Shown here one piece after another: positions 14,872 to 23,251 of a stretch of 30,428 nt of DNA. The notes under the pieces were generated by a model. It did not search any database. It saw only the letters and a program-made list of their open reading frames with translations, and had not been told where the DNA came from. Location: positions 1 to 30,428 of the forward strand of contig CAYXGW010000070.1 in NCBI GenBank assembly GCA_964464595.1, given 5' to 3'. A program made the position numbers and the translations under genes. The stretch's first letter is position 1. Every line of letters starts with the position of its first letter. This stretch comes from JADFJB01 sp964464595. GTDB lineage: Bacteria > Zhuqueibacterota > JdFR-76 > DREG01.

Positions 14872-15153
14872 CTAATGATAATCTACGATTTCAACAGCAT
14901 AGGCGTTATTTTCACGCCAAACAAAACAGATACGCCATTGTTTGTTAATACGGATGCTGAATTGACCTTTTCGTTCTCCTTTTAATGCTTCCAATCGATT
15001 CGATGGCGGCACTCTTAAAGAATCCAAATTTGGTGAAGCGTCGATCATCCAAAGTTTTCTCATAGCGATTTTTTGAATATCTTGAGGCAATTTATTTGAG
15101 TAGCCACGATTATATATTTTTTCAGTCTCTTTGTCCTTAAAACTATTAATCAT
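14872..15153 (-). CDS. higB: HigB-type RelE-family mRNA interferase toxin
   Basis: A 93-aa RelE/ParE-superfamily toxin. It has the common HigB start MINSFKDKETEKIYN, then KLPQDIQKIAMRKLWMID, LRVPPSNRLEALKGERKGQ, and ends in the conserved FSIRINKQWRICFVW and AVEIVDYH block. HigB cleaves mRNA on the ribosome. It is the first gene of the higBA operon. No Shine-Dalgarno site precedes the ATG, and the predicted transcription start falls at or next to the start codon, so the transcript may be leaderless. Confidence 0.92.
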   Translation of the reverse strand: MINSFKDKETEKIYNRGYSNKLPQDIQKIAMRKLWMIDASPNLDSLRVPPSNRLEALKGERKGQFSIRINKQWRICFVWRENNAYAVEIVDYH

Positions 15154-15159
15154 ATATCA

Positions 15160-15188
15160 ATAATAACGAATCTCAATATTAACGTCAA
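15160..15188 (-). promoter_or_regulatory. higBA promoter
   Basis: On the minus strand TTGACG (15188-15183) and TATTAT (15165-15160) form -35 and -10 boxes with 17-base spacing. Transcription would begin near 15153, the first base of the higB ATG. Nearby AACGA and TCGTT-like sequences could form the HigA operator, but no perfect palindrome is seen. Confidence 0.55.
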
Positions 15189-15285
15189 GTGTTATTGTTC
15201 GTCTTTGACAAAATATATTTCGTTAGAAAGGCAGGAGTGTCAAGATTTCTCTTTGGATCATTCATGAAATTCCTTTAATTGTCAT

Positions 15286-15333
15286 CTAACTATTATGGTC
15301 TTATTTTATTTGTGAACTACAGGTTATAGTTAG
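15286..15333. promoter_or_regulatory. Inverted repeat upstream of tex
   Basis: CTAACTAT (15286-15293) and ATAGTTAG (15326-15333) are perfect 8-base inverted repeats 32 bases apart, directly before an AT-rich TATATAAAATA stretch that could include the tex -10 region. An operator role is possible but unproven. Confidence 0.3.
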
Positions 15334-15390
15334 TATATAAAATAGACTATATTCTAATTGTTCCAATATTAAAAAGGAGTTCAACCAAAC

Positions 15391-17601
15391 ATGTCCGAAC
15401 AAGCTAATAGCGACAAAGTGACCAAACAATACACTTGCATGTCACAAGATCGCATGATAGAAATCATTTCCGATGATTTGGAACTGAGAGCCAACCAGGT
15501 GAAAAGCACTGTTGAATTGTTGGACCAGGACAATACCATACCGTTCATCGCTCGCTACAGAAAAGAAGTAACCGGCAAGCTGGATGAAGAACAAATTCGC
15601 AATATTCAAACTCACATCAAATATTTACGCAATTTGGAAGAAAGAAAGCAAACCGTCCTTAAAACCATCGATGAGCAAGAAAAACTATCGGACGAATTGC
15701 GATCCCGGATTTGCCAAACCAGGAAATTGCAGGAAGTTGAAGATCTTTATTTACCATACAAACCAAAACGAAAAACCCGGGGAACGGTTGCGAAAGCACG
15801 GGGATTGGAACCCCTTGCCATGTTGATCTGGGAGCAAGAAACGCTGGATGGAACACCGGAAGAGTTGGCACAACCGTTTGTCGATGCGGAGAAAGAAATT
15901 CCGACCGTGGAAGATGCGCTTCAGGGCGCATGTGATATTGTAGCCGAGATGGTATCGGATCGCGCCGATATTCGCCAGTTTACACGAGAATACACGACTC
16001 GCAATGGCGGGGTTAAAAGTGAAGCTAAGGATAAGGAAAGCCGGTCTGATTTTGAGATGTACTATGATTACAATGAACCGGTAAAACAAATTCCGCCCCA
16101 TCGTATCCTGGCGATGAATCGTGGTGAAAAAGAAGGCATTCTGAAAGTATCCATCCAGATTGAACAGGAAAAGATCTTAAAATTGGCAGAGCAAATGTTA
16201 ATTACCGAACCGATGTCTATCTTCACGAGTCATTTTGAAGAGTCGATTCTGGATGCTTACAAACGTTTAATCGAACCTTCTATCAAACGGGAAATTCGAA
16301 ACCAGCTTACGGAAAAAGCCGATTTGCATGCGATTAACATTTTCACAAAAAACCTGCGCAATCTATTGCTGCAACCCCCGATCAGGGGAAAGCGAATTAT
16401 GGGCATTGATCCCGGTTTTCGTTCCGGCTGTAAGGTTGCTGTCATCGACGAAACCGGTAAATATTTGGAGGGGACAACCATTTTTCCCCATCCTCCGCAA
16501 AATAATTACGACGCCGCAAAACGCACTCTATTTGATTTTACCAATAAACATTTTGTAAATGTCATCGCTATCGGAAATGGTACAGCCTCGCGGGAAACCG
16601 AGCAGTTAGTAGCAGAGCTTATCCGGGAGCAGTTGAATGACGTGGTATATGTAATCGTCAACGAAGCCGGCGCCTCGGTTTATTCAGCGTCGGAAATCGC
16701 CCGGGAAGAATTCCCAAAATTGGATGCCAGCATGCGGGGAAACATTTCAATCGCCCGGCGCTTACTCGATCCGCTATCCGAATTGGTTAAGATCGATCCG
16801 AAATCAATTGGCGTCGGTTTATACCAGCATGATATCAATCAGAAAAAGTTAAGTGAATCATTAGACATCGTTGTGGAATCAGTGGTTAATTATGTAGGCG
16901 TTGATTTAAACACGGCTTCCTCAGCTCTCCTGCAATTTGTCTCCGGTTTAAATTCCCGCACGGCCAGGAACATTCTTTCTCATCGTGACCAAAAAGGCAG
17001 CTTTACAAATCGGGAGCAACTAACCGGGGTCAGTGGAATGGGGCCAAAAGCTTATGAGCAGTGTGCAGGATTTCTTCGCATTCCCGAAAGCAAGAATTTA
17101 TTGGAGCGGACTGCCATTCACCCGGAATCTTACGGAGCCACCGAAAAATTATTAAAAAAACTAGGGCTCGATCTGGCTACTATTACACTGCGAAGTGAGC
17201 TTTTGCGTGAACGGATTCAGGAGAATAAACAAAGTTTGGCAGATTTAGCAGCTGAAGTTGGGATCGGGGAGCCGACTCTTGAAGACATCATCGAGAATCT
17301 GGAAAAGCCCGGCCGCGATCCTCGCGCTGATATGCCTAAACCCATTTTTCGCAGCGATGTACTAAAAATGGAAGATCTGCGTGAGGGTATGATTCTCAAA
17401 GGAACAGTAAGAAATGTTGTGGATTTTGGCGCTTTTGTGGATATCGGCGTAAAACAAGACGGGTTAGTTCACCGCAGTGAGATGGGGAAAAGAGTACGAA
17501 ATCCACTGGATGTGGTAGCGGTTGGCGACGTGATCGAAATTCGAGTGCTGAAAGTAGATTTGGAGCGGGGGCGCGTGAGTTTGAGTATGAAATCTGATTA
17601 A
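15391..17601 (+). CDS. tex: Tex-like transcription accessory protein
   Basis: A 736-aa protein, normal Tex length. The N-terminal helical domain contains the usual VELLDQDNTIPFIARYRKE and DLYLPYKPKRKTRGT. A YqgF/RuvC-like domain starts near residue 337 (MGIDPGFRSGCK), with EAGASVYSAS and SIARRLLDPL following. A helix-hairpin-helix region (SRTARNILSHR, LTGVSGMGPKAYEQ) and a C-terminal S1 RNA-binding domain (from about residue 663, MILKGTVRNVVDFGAFVDIG) complete it. Tex binds nucleic acid and affects transcription and RNA metabolism. AAGGAG (15374-15379) lies 11 bases before ATG 15391; M17 (15439) is an alternative start. It is a single-gene unit closed by the terminator at 17626. Confidence 0.95.
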   Translation: MSEQANSDKVTKQYTCMSQDRMIEIISDDLELRANQVKSTVELLDQDNTIPFIARYRKEVTGKLDEEQIRNIQTHIKYLRNLEERKQTVLKTIDEQEKLSDELRSRICQTRKLQEVEDLYLPYKPKRKTRGTVAKARGLEPLAMLIWEQETLDGTPEELAQPFVDAEKEIPTVEDALQGACDIVAEMVSDRADIRQFTREYTTRNGGVKSEAKDKESRSDFEMYYDYNEPVKQIPPHRILAMNRGEKEGILKVSIQIEQEKILKLAEQMLITEPMSIFTSHFEESILDAYKRLIEPSIKREIRNQLTEKADLHAINIFTKNLRNLLLQPPIRGKRIMGIDPGFRSGCKVAVIDETGKYLEGTTIFPHPPQNNYDAAKRTLFDFTNKHFVNVIAIGNGTASRETEQLVAELIREQLNDVVYVIVNEAGASVYSASEIAREEFPKLDASMRGNISIARRLLDPLSELVKIDPKSIGVGLYQHDINQKKLSESLDIVVESVVNYVGVDLNTASSALLQFVSGLNSRTARNILSHRDQKGSFTNREQLTGVSGMGPKAYEQCAGFLRIPESKNLLERTAIHPESYGATEKLLKKLGLDLATITLRSELLRERIQENKQSLADLAAEVGIGEPTLEDIIENLEKPGRDPRADMPKPIFRSDVLKMEDLREGMILKGTVRNVVDFGAFVDIGVKQDGLVHRSEMGKRVRNPLDVVAVGDVIEIRVLKVDLERGRVSLSMKSD

Positions 17602-17625
17602 TAGTGAAGAAATGGTCTGAAATGC

Positions 17626-17657
17626 AAATCCCGGGGTTTCGGAGACCCCGGGATTTT
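17626..17657 (+). terminator. Intrinsic terminator of tex
   Basis: AAATCCCGGGGT (17626-17637) pairs perfectly with ACCCCGGGATTT (17645-17656) around a 7-base loop, followed by a T-rich tail (TTAGTTTG). It lies 25 bases after the tex stop. Confidence 0.9.
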
Positions 17658-17732
17658 AGTTTGTAGTATTCCGAATAAAAACCTTATATTTTTGTAACAA
17701 CTCTAGTTTATTTAATGCGAGGAGCACCAACA

Positions 17733-19556
17733 ATGAGACGAATTTCAACTATTTGCATGGCTATTTTTCTATTGACTTTCTTGAATGTTTCATACCTATA
17801 TGCCAAATCTTACAAAATTATCAAAATTGAAATTATTGCCACGGTAAACCTGGATGGCAGTATCGATATTCAGGAATTCAGGACTTATAAGTTCAAAGGC
17901 AAATTTCGTTGGGCTGATTATCGAAAGCCTGTCAAAGGTTTTGATTCGGTTGTGAATTTTGAATTGAGGGATGAAGACATTATTTACCACAGTAGTTCAG
18001 GTAAAGAAAATGGAACTTACCAGGTTAGTAATAGCAATGATGAATTTTACGTGAAGTGGTTTTATGGCGCAAGAAATGAAAGCAAGACTTTCATCCTTTC
18101 CTACAAGCTTACAAACATTCTGAATATTTACCCGGATGTCGCTGAACTCTATTACCAGTTTGTCGGTGATGAGTGGGATCACGGAGCCAGAGAAGTCAAT
18201 GTAATCGTAAAATTGCCATATGGCGCTGCACTGGATGAATTGCGAGCCTGGGCTCACGGTCCATTATGGGGAAATGTAACAATAATGGATGAAACCACCG
18301 TTCACCTGGATATTGTGGATCTGCCCAGATATAGATTCTGGGAAGGCAGGATTTTATTCCCTGCACGATTGGTTTCACAATTACCTTTATCAGCATCGAC
18401 GGCTATGTTGGATAAAATCATAGAGGAAGAATCCCGCTGGGCCCGGGAAGCCAATGAAGAAAAGATCAGGGCTCAACAGGACTTGGCTGCAAGAAATAAG
18501 CGCTGGAAAACAGGTGCAATCGTACTGTCGGTTTTAGCAATAGCAGCTTTTCTAATTTGGCTTCCTATTTTCAATCAACATGGCCGACCTTACCCTTCGA
18601 AATTTCGCGGCCAATATTATTCCGAGATTCCCAATGACTTGCCTCCTGCGCTTTTGGGATATTTTGTAAATTATCGATCAGTTACAGGCAGTGCAATGGT
18701 TGCTACTCTTTTTGATTTAGCCAGGAGGGGTTTTCTGAAGATTTCGGAAGAAAAGGTCAGAGCCAATTCGATCTTCGGTAAAAAAGAAAAAACAGAATTC
18801 TCGATAAAATTGGATAAAGATCATCTGGAAGAGAAATTAGGAGACCTGCAACCATTTGAAAATAAACTCATCGAATATCTATTTGAGGAATTATCACAGG
18901 ACGGCCAATCAATTTCAATGAAAGAAATAGCCAAATCCAGAAGTAAGACTACGAAATGGTTTTCCAAATGGCGAAAAGAAATTGCAGACCTAGCAAAAGA
19001 AAAGGGATTTTACGATTTAGACAGTAGACAAAAAATGATGAAAGGTTTGATCCCATCCTTAGGACTTATTCTGGCAGGGTTGGTGTCTATACCTTTTACG
19101 GGTCCTGGCGCAATTATCCCATGTGTTGTAGGCTTAGTATTGTTTATCATCACAGTGGCCACTTACCGAATTTCAAGGGAGTACATTGACCAATATGCAC
19201 AATGGAAAGCTTTGCGACGTTACCTGCGCAGGTACAAATTTACCCAAACAGATCGAAGCAAAATAACCCCGATGATGGATCGTTATTTGATTTATGGCAT
19301 GATTCTCGGATTAACTTCCAAGAGAATTAAACAACTGATTAACGTGGTACCTGACAAAATGCACAGTACCATTTTCCCCTGGTACATCTATCATGGGCAG
19401 TACTCGGGTGACAGTTTTGGAGCAGCATTTGGGACTGCAGTTTCTTCTATGGTTACCGTGGCAAGCAGCAGCTTTAGCTCAGCCACAGGAACCGGTGGTG
19501 GTTCATCAGCCGGTGGGGGCGGTGTCGCCGTCGGTGGAGGAGGAGGGGCAGGTTAA
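17733..19556 (+). CDS. DUF2207 membrane protein with glycine-rich tail
   Basis: A 607-aa protein of the DUF2207 type. It begins with a signal peptide (about residues 1-26) and an extracytoplasmic beta-rich domain with the typical opening (IEIIATVNLDGSIDIQE, then YKFKGKFRWADY). A membrane helix follows at about 261-281, then a cytosolic part starting with LPPALLGYFVNYRSVTG and MVATLFDLARRGFLKI, two further hydrophobic segments (about 438-480) and a C-terminal part that ends in a Gly/Ser-rich run, as usual in this family. The function is unknown. I chose ATG 17733 because GAGGAG (17719-17724) lies 8 bases upstream; ATG 17715 has no such site. No partner genes are evident. Confidence 0.85.
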   Translation: MRRISTICMAIFLLTFLNVSYLYAKSYKIIKIEIIATVNLDGSIDIQEFRTYKFKGKFRWADYRKPVKGFDSVVNFELRDEDIIYHSSSGKENGTYQVSNSNDEFYVKWFYGARNESKTFILSYKLTNILNIYPDVAELYYQFVGDEWDHGAREVNVIVKLPYGAALDELRAWAHGPLWGNVTIMDETTVHLDIVDLPRYRFWEGRILFPARLVSQLPLSASTAMLDKIIEEESRWAREANEEKIRAQQDLAARNKRWKTGAIVLSVLAIAAFLIWLPIFNQHGRPYPSKFRGQYYSEIPNDLPPALLGYFVNYRSVTGSAMVATLFDLARRGFLKISEEKVRANSIFGKKEKTEFSIKLDKDHLEEKLGDLQPFENKLIEYLFEELSQDGQSISMKEIAKSRSKTTKWFSKWRKEIADLAKEKGFYDLDSRQKMMKGLIPSLGLILAGLVSIPFTGPGAIIPCVVGLVLFIITVATYRISREYIDQYAQWKALRRYLRRYKFTQTDRSKITPMMDRYLIYGMILGLTSKRIKQLINVVPDKMHSTIFPWYIYHGQYSGDSFGAAFGTAVSSMVTVASSSFSSATGTGGGSSAGGGGVAVGGGGGAG

Positions 19557-19688
19557 GGAAATCAGGAAGCTGGATGCTATATCAAGAAATAAATTTAAAT
19601 TTAAAATCATTTGAATATCCGTTTTTCACACAATAGATTAAAACAATGAAATAATAGAGATAACTTTACTGTTCAAACTAAATTAAGA

Positions 19689-20075
19689 ATGCACAAACAA
19701 AACCAAAAACCTCTCGATAGTAAATGTGTTGCAGCCTTTTTAATTGCAACGAATCTACTCTTCTTTATTCCATTAAATTGCTTTGCAGGTTTACTAAATT
19801 TCCAAAGAGAAAAAAGTCATAGTTGCTGTGCACAGCAATCTGAATGCCACAAAGAATGTTGCAATATTGAGTCAAAAAATGCCCAGGATCAACAGCTTCC
19901 TATTCAGAAAGCTGTAATTAAGATATCCAACCAAAAACAAGTTATTTGTCTGCAAAATGATCCACAATTAACTTCTCATAACCCAAATATTCTCAATTTT
20001 CGTTATGATCAGCATTTCTTGAACCCTTTAACCGAAGACCAACTTTTCCTCTTCTTCTGCTCCTTTTTGAATTGA
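19689..20075 (+). CDS. Small exported Cys/His-rich protein
   Basis: A 128-aa protein with an N-terminal hydrophobic segment (about residues 13-33, ending CFAG) that should act as signal peptide or anchor. A Cys/His-rich patch follows at about 45-59: SHSCCAQQSECHKECC. This could bind Cu(I), Ag(I) or another soft metal. The C-terminal half is unremarkable and ends FLFFCSFLN. It lies 141 bases upstream of the CusC-like gene on the same strand and so is the likely first gene of the efflux cluster, where small metal-binding proteins (CusF, or uncharacterised ones) are common. It is not CusF by sequence. No clear Shine-Dalgarno site is seen, so the start is tentative. Confidence 0.55.
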   Translation: MHKQNQKPLDSKCVAAFLIATNLLFFIPLNCFAGLLNFQREKSHSCCAQQSECHKECCNIESKNAQDQQLPIQKAVIKISNQKQVICLQNDPQLTSHNPNILNFRYDQHFLNPLTEDQLFLFFCSFLN

Positions 20076-20215
20076 AACTCTCCCCGGGGTGTACTACATC
20101 CTTTTTTATCTGATTTTTTTTAAAACATAATTGTATCGAGACCATGCACTTATTGTTTGTGTGGTTACTCATCTCATTATTCTAAAACAATTGAAGCTAA
20201 ATAGAAGGAGATACG

Positions 20216-21514
20216 ATGCTTCGAGTTTATTTCTATTTATTTTTAATTTCAGGGATTTGGATTCCCTGCCAAATTAGTGCCCAGGAAAAAACGGGTGCAA
20301 GTGACTTGAAAACCAATGCCACGGTATCCTTGAACTATTTGATTCAGGAAGCTTCACAGAACAATCCTGCCATTCAAGCTGCTGAGAAACGCTACCGGGC
20401 TTTTCTCAATATTCCAAACCAGGTCTCTACCCTGCCGGATCCAATGTTAAGTTATACAAGGTGGATAGAGAATGTGGAAACACGAGTTGGACCGCAAGAA
20501 AATGTATTCATGCTGACACAGCGCATCCCGTTTCCAGGCAAACTTGGTCTTAAAGGTGAGATTGCCAATCAGGACGCCGAAGCGGCTCAATATCGCCTGA
20601 GCGCAGTTCGCCGTGATGTGATTTTCAAAGTAAAGACTACTTATTTCAATCTTTACAAAGTTGACCGTTCAAAACAAATACTCAACCAATATCTTGATCT
20701 ACTCCGTGATTTTGCCCAGGTAGCTACAACAAGATACAGTACCGGACAGGGCATACAGGCGCAAGTACTAAAAGCCCATGTGGAAATTTCAAATATAATG
20801 GTTAAACAACTCAACTTTGATAAAATGCGAACAGGGGTAGTAACAAGAATAAATGCCTTGTTGGATCAACCTATGAATACGCCCATTGGACTCGTTGTTG
20901 TGATCGATTCAAACAGAGTTCAACTCAATGAAAATCAATTATTGCAGTGGGCTATTGCACAGCGCCAAGAACTGCTTGCCAGTCAATCCATGATCCGAAA
21001 GGCAGAGTTTGCCAAAAGATTGGCGAAAAAAAATTACTATCCGGATTTCAATATTCAAGCCACTTACATTACAATCCCTAAGGTTAATGATTCATTTTCG
21101 GATGCCGGCAAAGATCCCTTCGGTATCATGGTTGGTATTAACCTGCCTATCTGGTTAGGCGGTAGAAAAGCCAGTATAAACCAGGCCGAAGAGAATATCT
21201 TAGCACAGAATTTAAGTTATGAGAACTTGATGAATCAGGTTCAAGCTGAGGTCGCAGACCTAACTTTTCAAATAAAAACACTGGCAGAAACTTTGGATTT
21301 GTACGAACAGGGTTTGCTTACGCAAGCGGAGAGCAGTTTACAATCAGCCATTGCTGCATACCAAACCGGCAAACTGGATTTTCTCAATTTACTGGATGCA
21401 GAACGTATGCTTCTGCAACTGCGATTGGCATATACCAATGAACAAGCCAACTATAACAAACAAGTGGCAGCACTTGAACGTGCGGTTGGCGGTGATTTTG
21501 CAATGGGAAAATGA
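20216..21514 (+). CDS. CusC-like outer-membrane efflux protein (TolC family)
   Basis: A 432-aa TolC-family protein with a signal peptide (about residues 1-22). It shows the two internal repeats of the family, each with long helices: LNYLIQEASQNNPAIQAAEKR and the matching second half beginning QLLQWAIAQRQELLASQSM. LPDPMLSYTRW and MLTQRIPFPGK are typical of the heavy-metal efflux subgroup. It should form the outer-membrane channel for the CusB- and CusA-like proteins. AAGGAG precedes the ATG. The stop is 24 bases before the cusB-like start, so the genes are surely co-transcribed. Confidence 0.9.
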   Translation: MLRVYFYLFLISGIWIPCQISAQEKTGASDLKTNATVSLNYLIQEASQNNPAIQAAEKRYRAFLNIPNQVSTLPDPMLSYTRWIENVETRVGPQENVFMLTQRIPFPGKLGLKGEIANQDAEAAQYRLSAVRRDVIFKVKTTYFNLYKVDRSKQILNQYLDLLRDFAQVATTRYSTGQGIQAQVLKAHVEISNIMVKQLNFDKMRTGVVTRINALLDQPMNTPIGLVVVIDSNRVQLNENQLLQWAIAQRQELLASQSMIRKAEFAKRLAKKNYYPDFNIQATYITIPKVNDSFSDAGKDPFGIMVGINLPIWLGGRKASINQAEENILAQNLSYENLMNQVQAEVADLTFQIKTLAETLDLYEQGLLTQAESSLQSAIAAYQTGKLDFLNLLDAERMLLQLRLAYTNEQANYNKQVAALERAVGGDFAMGK

Positions 21515-21538
21515 CAATCAAATTAAATGGAGTTCAGA

Positions 21539-23068
21539 ATGAAAACTAAATCAAACTTATTAGTAAGGTCCCTATTCCTTCTTTCTATTCCACTTCTTTT
21601 TGGGCTGGCGGTAAGCCTATCCGGTTGTGGTTCAGACGATAAAACCGCCGAAATGGCAGCGATGGAAATTCAAGCAGAAGGCCAGTTATGGACATGCGGA
21701 ATGCACCCGGAGGTTCTGTTGCATGAACCCGGTCAATGTCCTATATGCAAGATGGATCTTGTTCCGGTAAAGATTACTTCTGAAGAATCTGAAAATCAAG
21801 ATACAGAATCGAAAGGTGAACGCAAAGTATTGTACTGGCAAGCTCCCATGGTTCCAACTGAAATATACGACAAGCCGGGGAAATCGAAGATGGGAATGGA
21901 CTTAGTTCCAGTCTATGAAGATCAGGCAACTTTGGGTGCAGGTGGTTCTATAAAGATTGACCCGGTTACTGTACAAAACATGGGTGTTCGAACCACTATG
22001 GCTGAACGCGGAGATTTTACCCGTTCGATTCGAACGGTGGGAAAAATCCAGTACAATGAAGAAAAACTATATGTCGTAAATACTAAAATATCAGGTTGGA
22101 TCGAAAAACTATTTGTGAATTACGTAGGAGAGATGGTTCGTAAAGGAGAACCTCTACTAGAAATTTATTCACCGGAGCTTGTGATCACCCAGCAAGAATT
22201 TTTATTGGCTCTTGAGAACAAGAAGAAACTAGCCAATAGCACTTTTGATTTAATTACAAGAAACTCGGAGTCACTTTTTGAATCAAGCCGGAAACGTCTT
22301 CTCTACTGGGACGTTCCTCAATCAGAAATCGAGCGTCTGGAGAAAACGGGTGAGGTGAATAAAACCATACAATTAGAATCGCCGGCTAGTGGAATGGTGG
22401 TGCAAAAGAATGCTGTCGAAGGTCTTCATGTTAAGGAAGGAACAAGCCTATACGAGATTGCGGATTTGTCCAGCATCTGGGTTCACGCAAGTATTTATGA
22501 TTATGAATTACCATGGATCCGGGAAGGCCAGGAAGCGAAAATGGAGCTTTCTTACATGCCTGGAAAGACTTTTAGCGGTAAGGTTACATACATTTATCCA
22601 TATCTCAGGGAAAAAGCTCGAGATGCTCATGTGCGCATCGATTTTCCCAATCCGGACCTGGAATTGAAAATTGGTATGTATGCGAATGTAGAAATCCGGA
22701 CGCCTGCAATAAAAGATGCAGTCATCATACCGACTGAAGCAATTATACGGTCTGGAACTCGTAATGTGGTTTTTATTGCACGTGGTGAAGGCAAATTTGA
22801 ACCTCGTCAAGTACAGATCGGTGAAGAGGGAGATAATGGGATGATTCGAGTTATCTCCGGGCTATTGGGAAATGAAGAGATCGTTACTTCGGCACAATTT
22901 CTACTGGATAGCGAAAGTCGTTTGCAAGAAGCCATTCAGAAGTTATTAGCTGAGAAAAAGAATAAGGATCAACCGCTGGAGATGGAAAATAGCACAGTGG
23001 AGAAAAAGATAGAAATGGATAATATGGAAGATGTGCAAAATACGGAATCGAAAGAACATAAACATTGA
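21539..23068 (+). CDS. cusB: CusB-like periplasmic adaptor with heavy-metal-binding domain
   Basis: A 509-aa RND membrane fusion protein. A signal/lipoprotein-like N-terminus (LSGCG) is followed by a heavy-metal-binding domain (C53-G-M-H-P, then CPICKMDLVPV) and by the CusB-type segment ending KSKMGMDLVPVYED. The adaptor core has IKIDPVTVQNMGVRT, a lipoyl/barrel pair (ISGWIEKLFVNYVGEMVRKGEPLLEIYSPEL is read here in parts) and a helical hairpin. The C-terminal tail is Met- and charge-rich and ends HKH. It links the inner-membrane pump to the outer-membrane channel and hands Cu(I)/Ag(I) to the pump. ATG 21539 is chosen because GGAG (21529-21532) lies 6 bases upstream. Confidence 0.92.
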   Translation: MKTKSNLLVRSLFLLSIPLLFGLAVSLSGCGSDDKTAEMAAMEIQAEGQLWTCGMHPEVLLHEPGQCPICKMDLVPVKITSEESENQDTESKGERKVLYWQAPMVPTEIYDKPGKSKMGMDLVPVYEDQATLGAGGSIKIDPVTVQNMGVRTTMAERGDFTRSIRTVGKIQYNEEKLYVVNTKISGWIEKLFVNYVGEMVRKGEPLLEIYSPELVITQQEFLLALENKKKLANSTFDLITRNSESLFESSRKRLLYWDVPQSEIERLEKTGEVNKTIQLESPASGMVVQKNAVEGLHVKEGTSLYEIADLSSIWVHASIYDYELPWIREGQEAKMELSYMPGKTFSGKVTYIYPYLREKARDAHVRIDFPNPDLELKIGMYANVEIRTPAIKDAVIIPTEAIIRSGTRNVVFIARGEGKFEPRQVQIGEEGDNGMIRVISGLLGNEEIVTSAQFLLDSESRLQEAIQKLLAEKKNKDQPLEMENSTVEKKIEMDNMEDVQNTESKEHKH

Positions 23069-23086
23069 AAGAATAAGATTGCATTT

Positions 23087-23188
23087 GTGTCATCGTGATC
23101 CCGGCTGGCCGGCAGAAGCGATCTCCTTCAATAATTTCCAGGAGATTGATTCGTCGTCCCGACTGGGCGGGACTCCTCGCAACGACAC
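23087..23188. repeat. Palindromic interspersed repeat between cusB and cusA
   Basis: The ends are imperfect inverted repeats (GTGTCATCGTGA at 23087 facing TCGCAACGACAC at 23188). Inside are two hairpins: ATCTCCT facing AGGAGAT, and GTCCCG facing CGGGAC with a 6-base loop. The minus-strand reading (GTCGTTGCGAGGAGTCCCG) resembles an intergenic repeat type that I recall as widespread in environmental genomes. It has no coding content. Confidence 0.65.
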
Positions 23189-23251
23189 CGGTCTAAATGA
23201 CATTTGAGTACTTCCATAATTATATAAAATGGATACACGGAGAAACACAAC

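Noticed and set aside
20084..20095. CCCCGGGG palindrome after the small Cys-rich gene
   Set aside because: It is too short, has no loop and no following T-tract, so it is not supported as a terminator.
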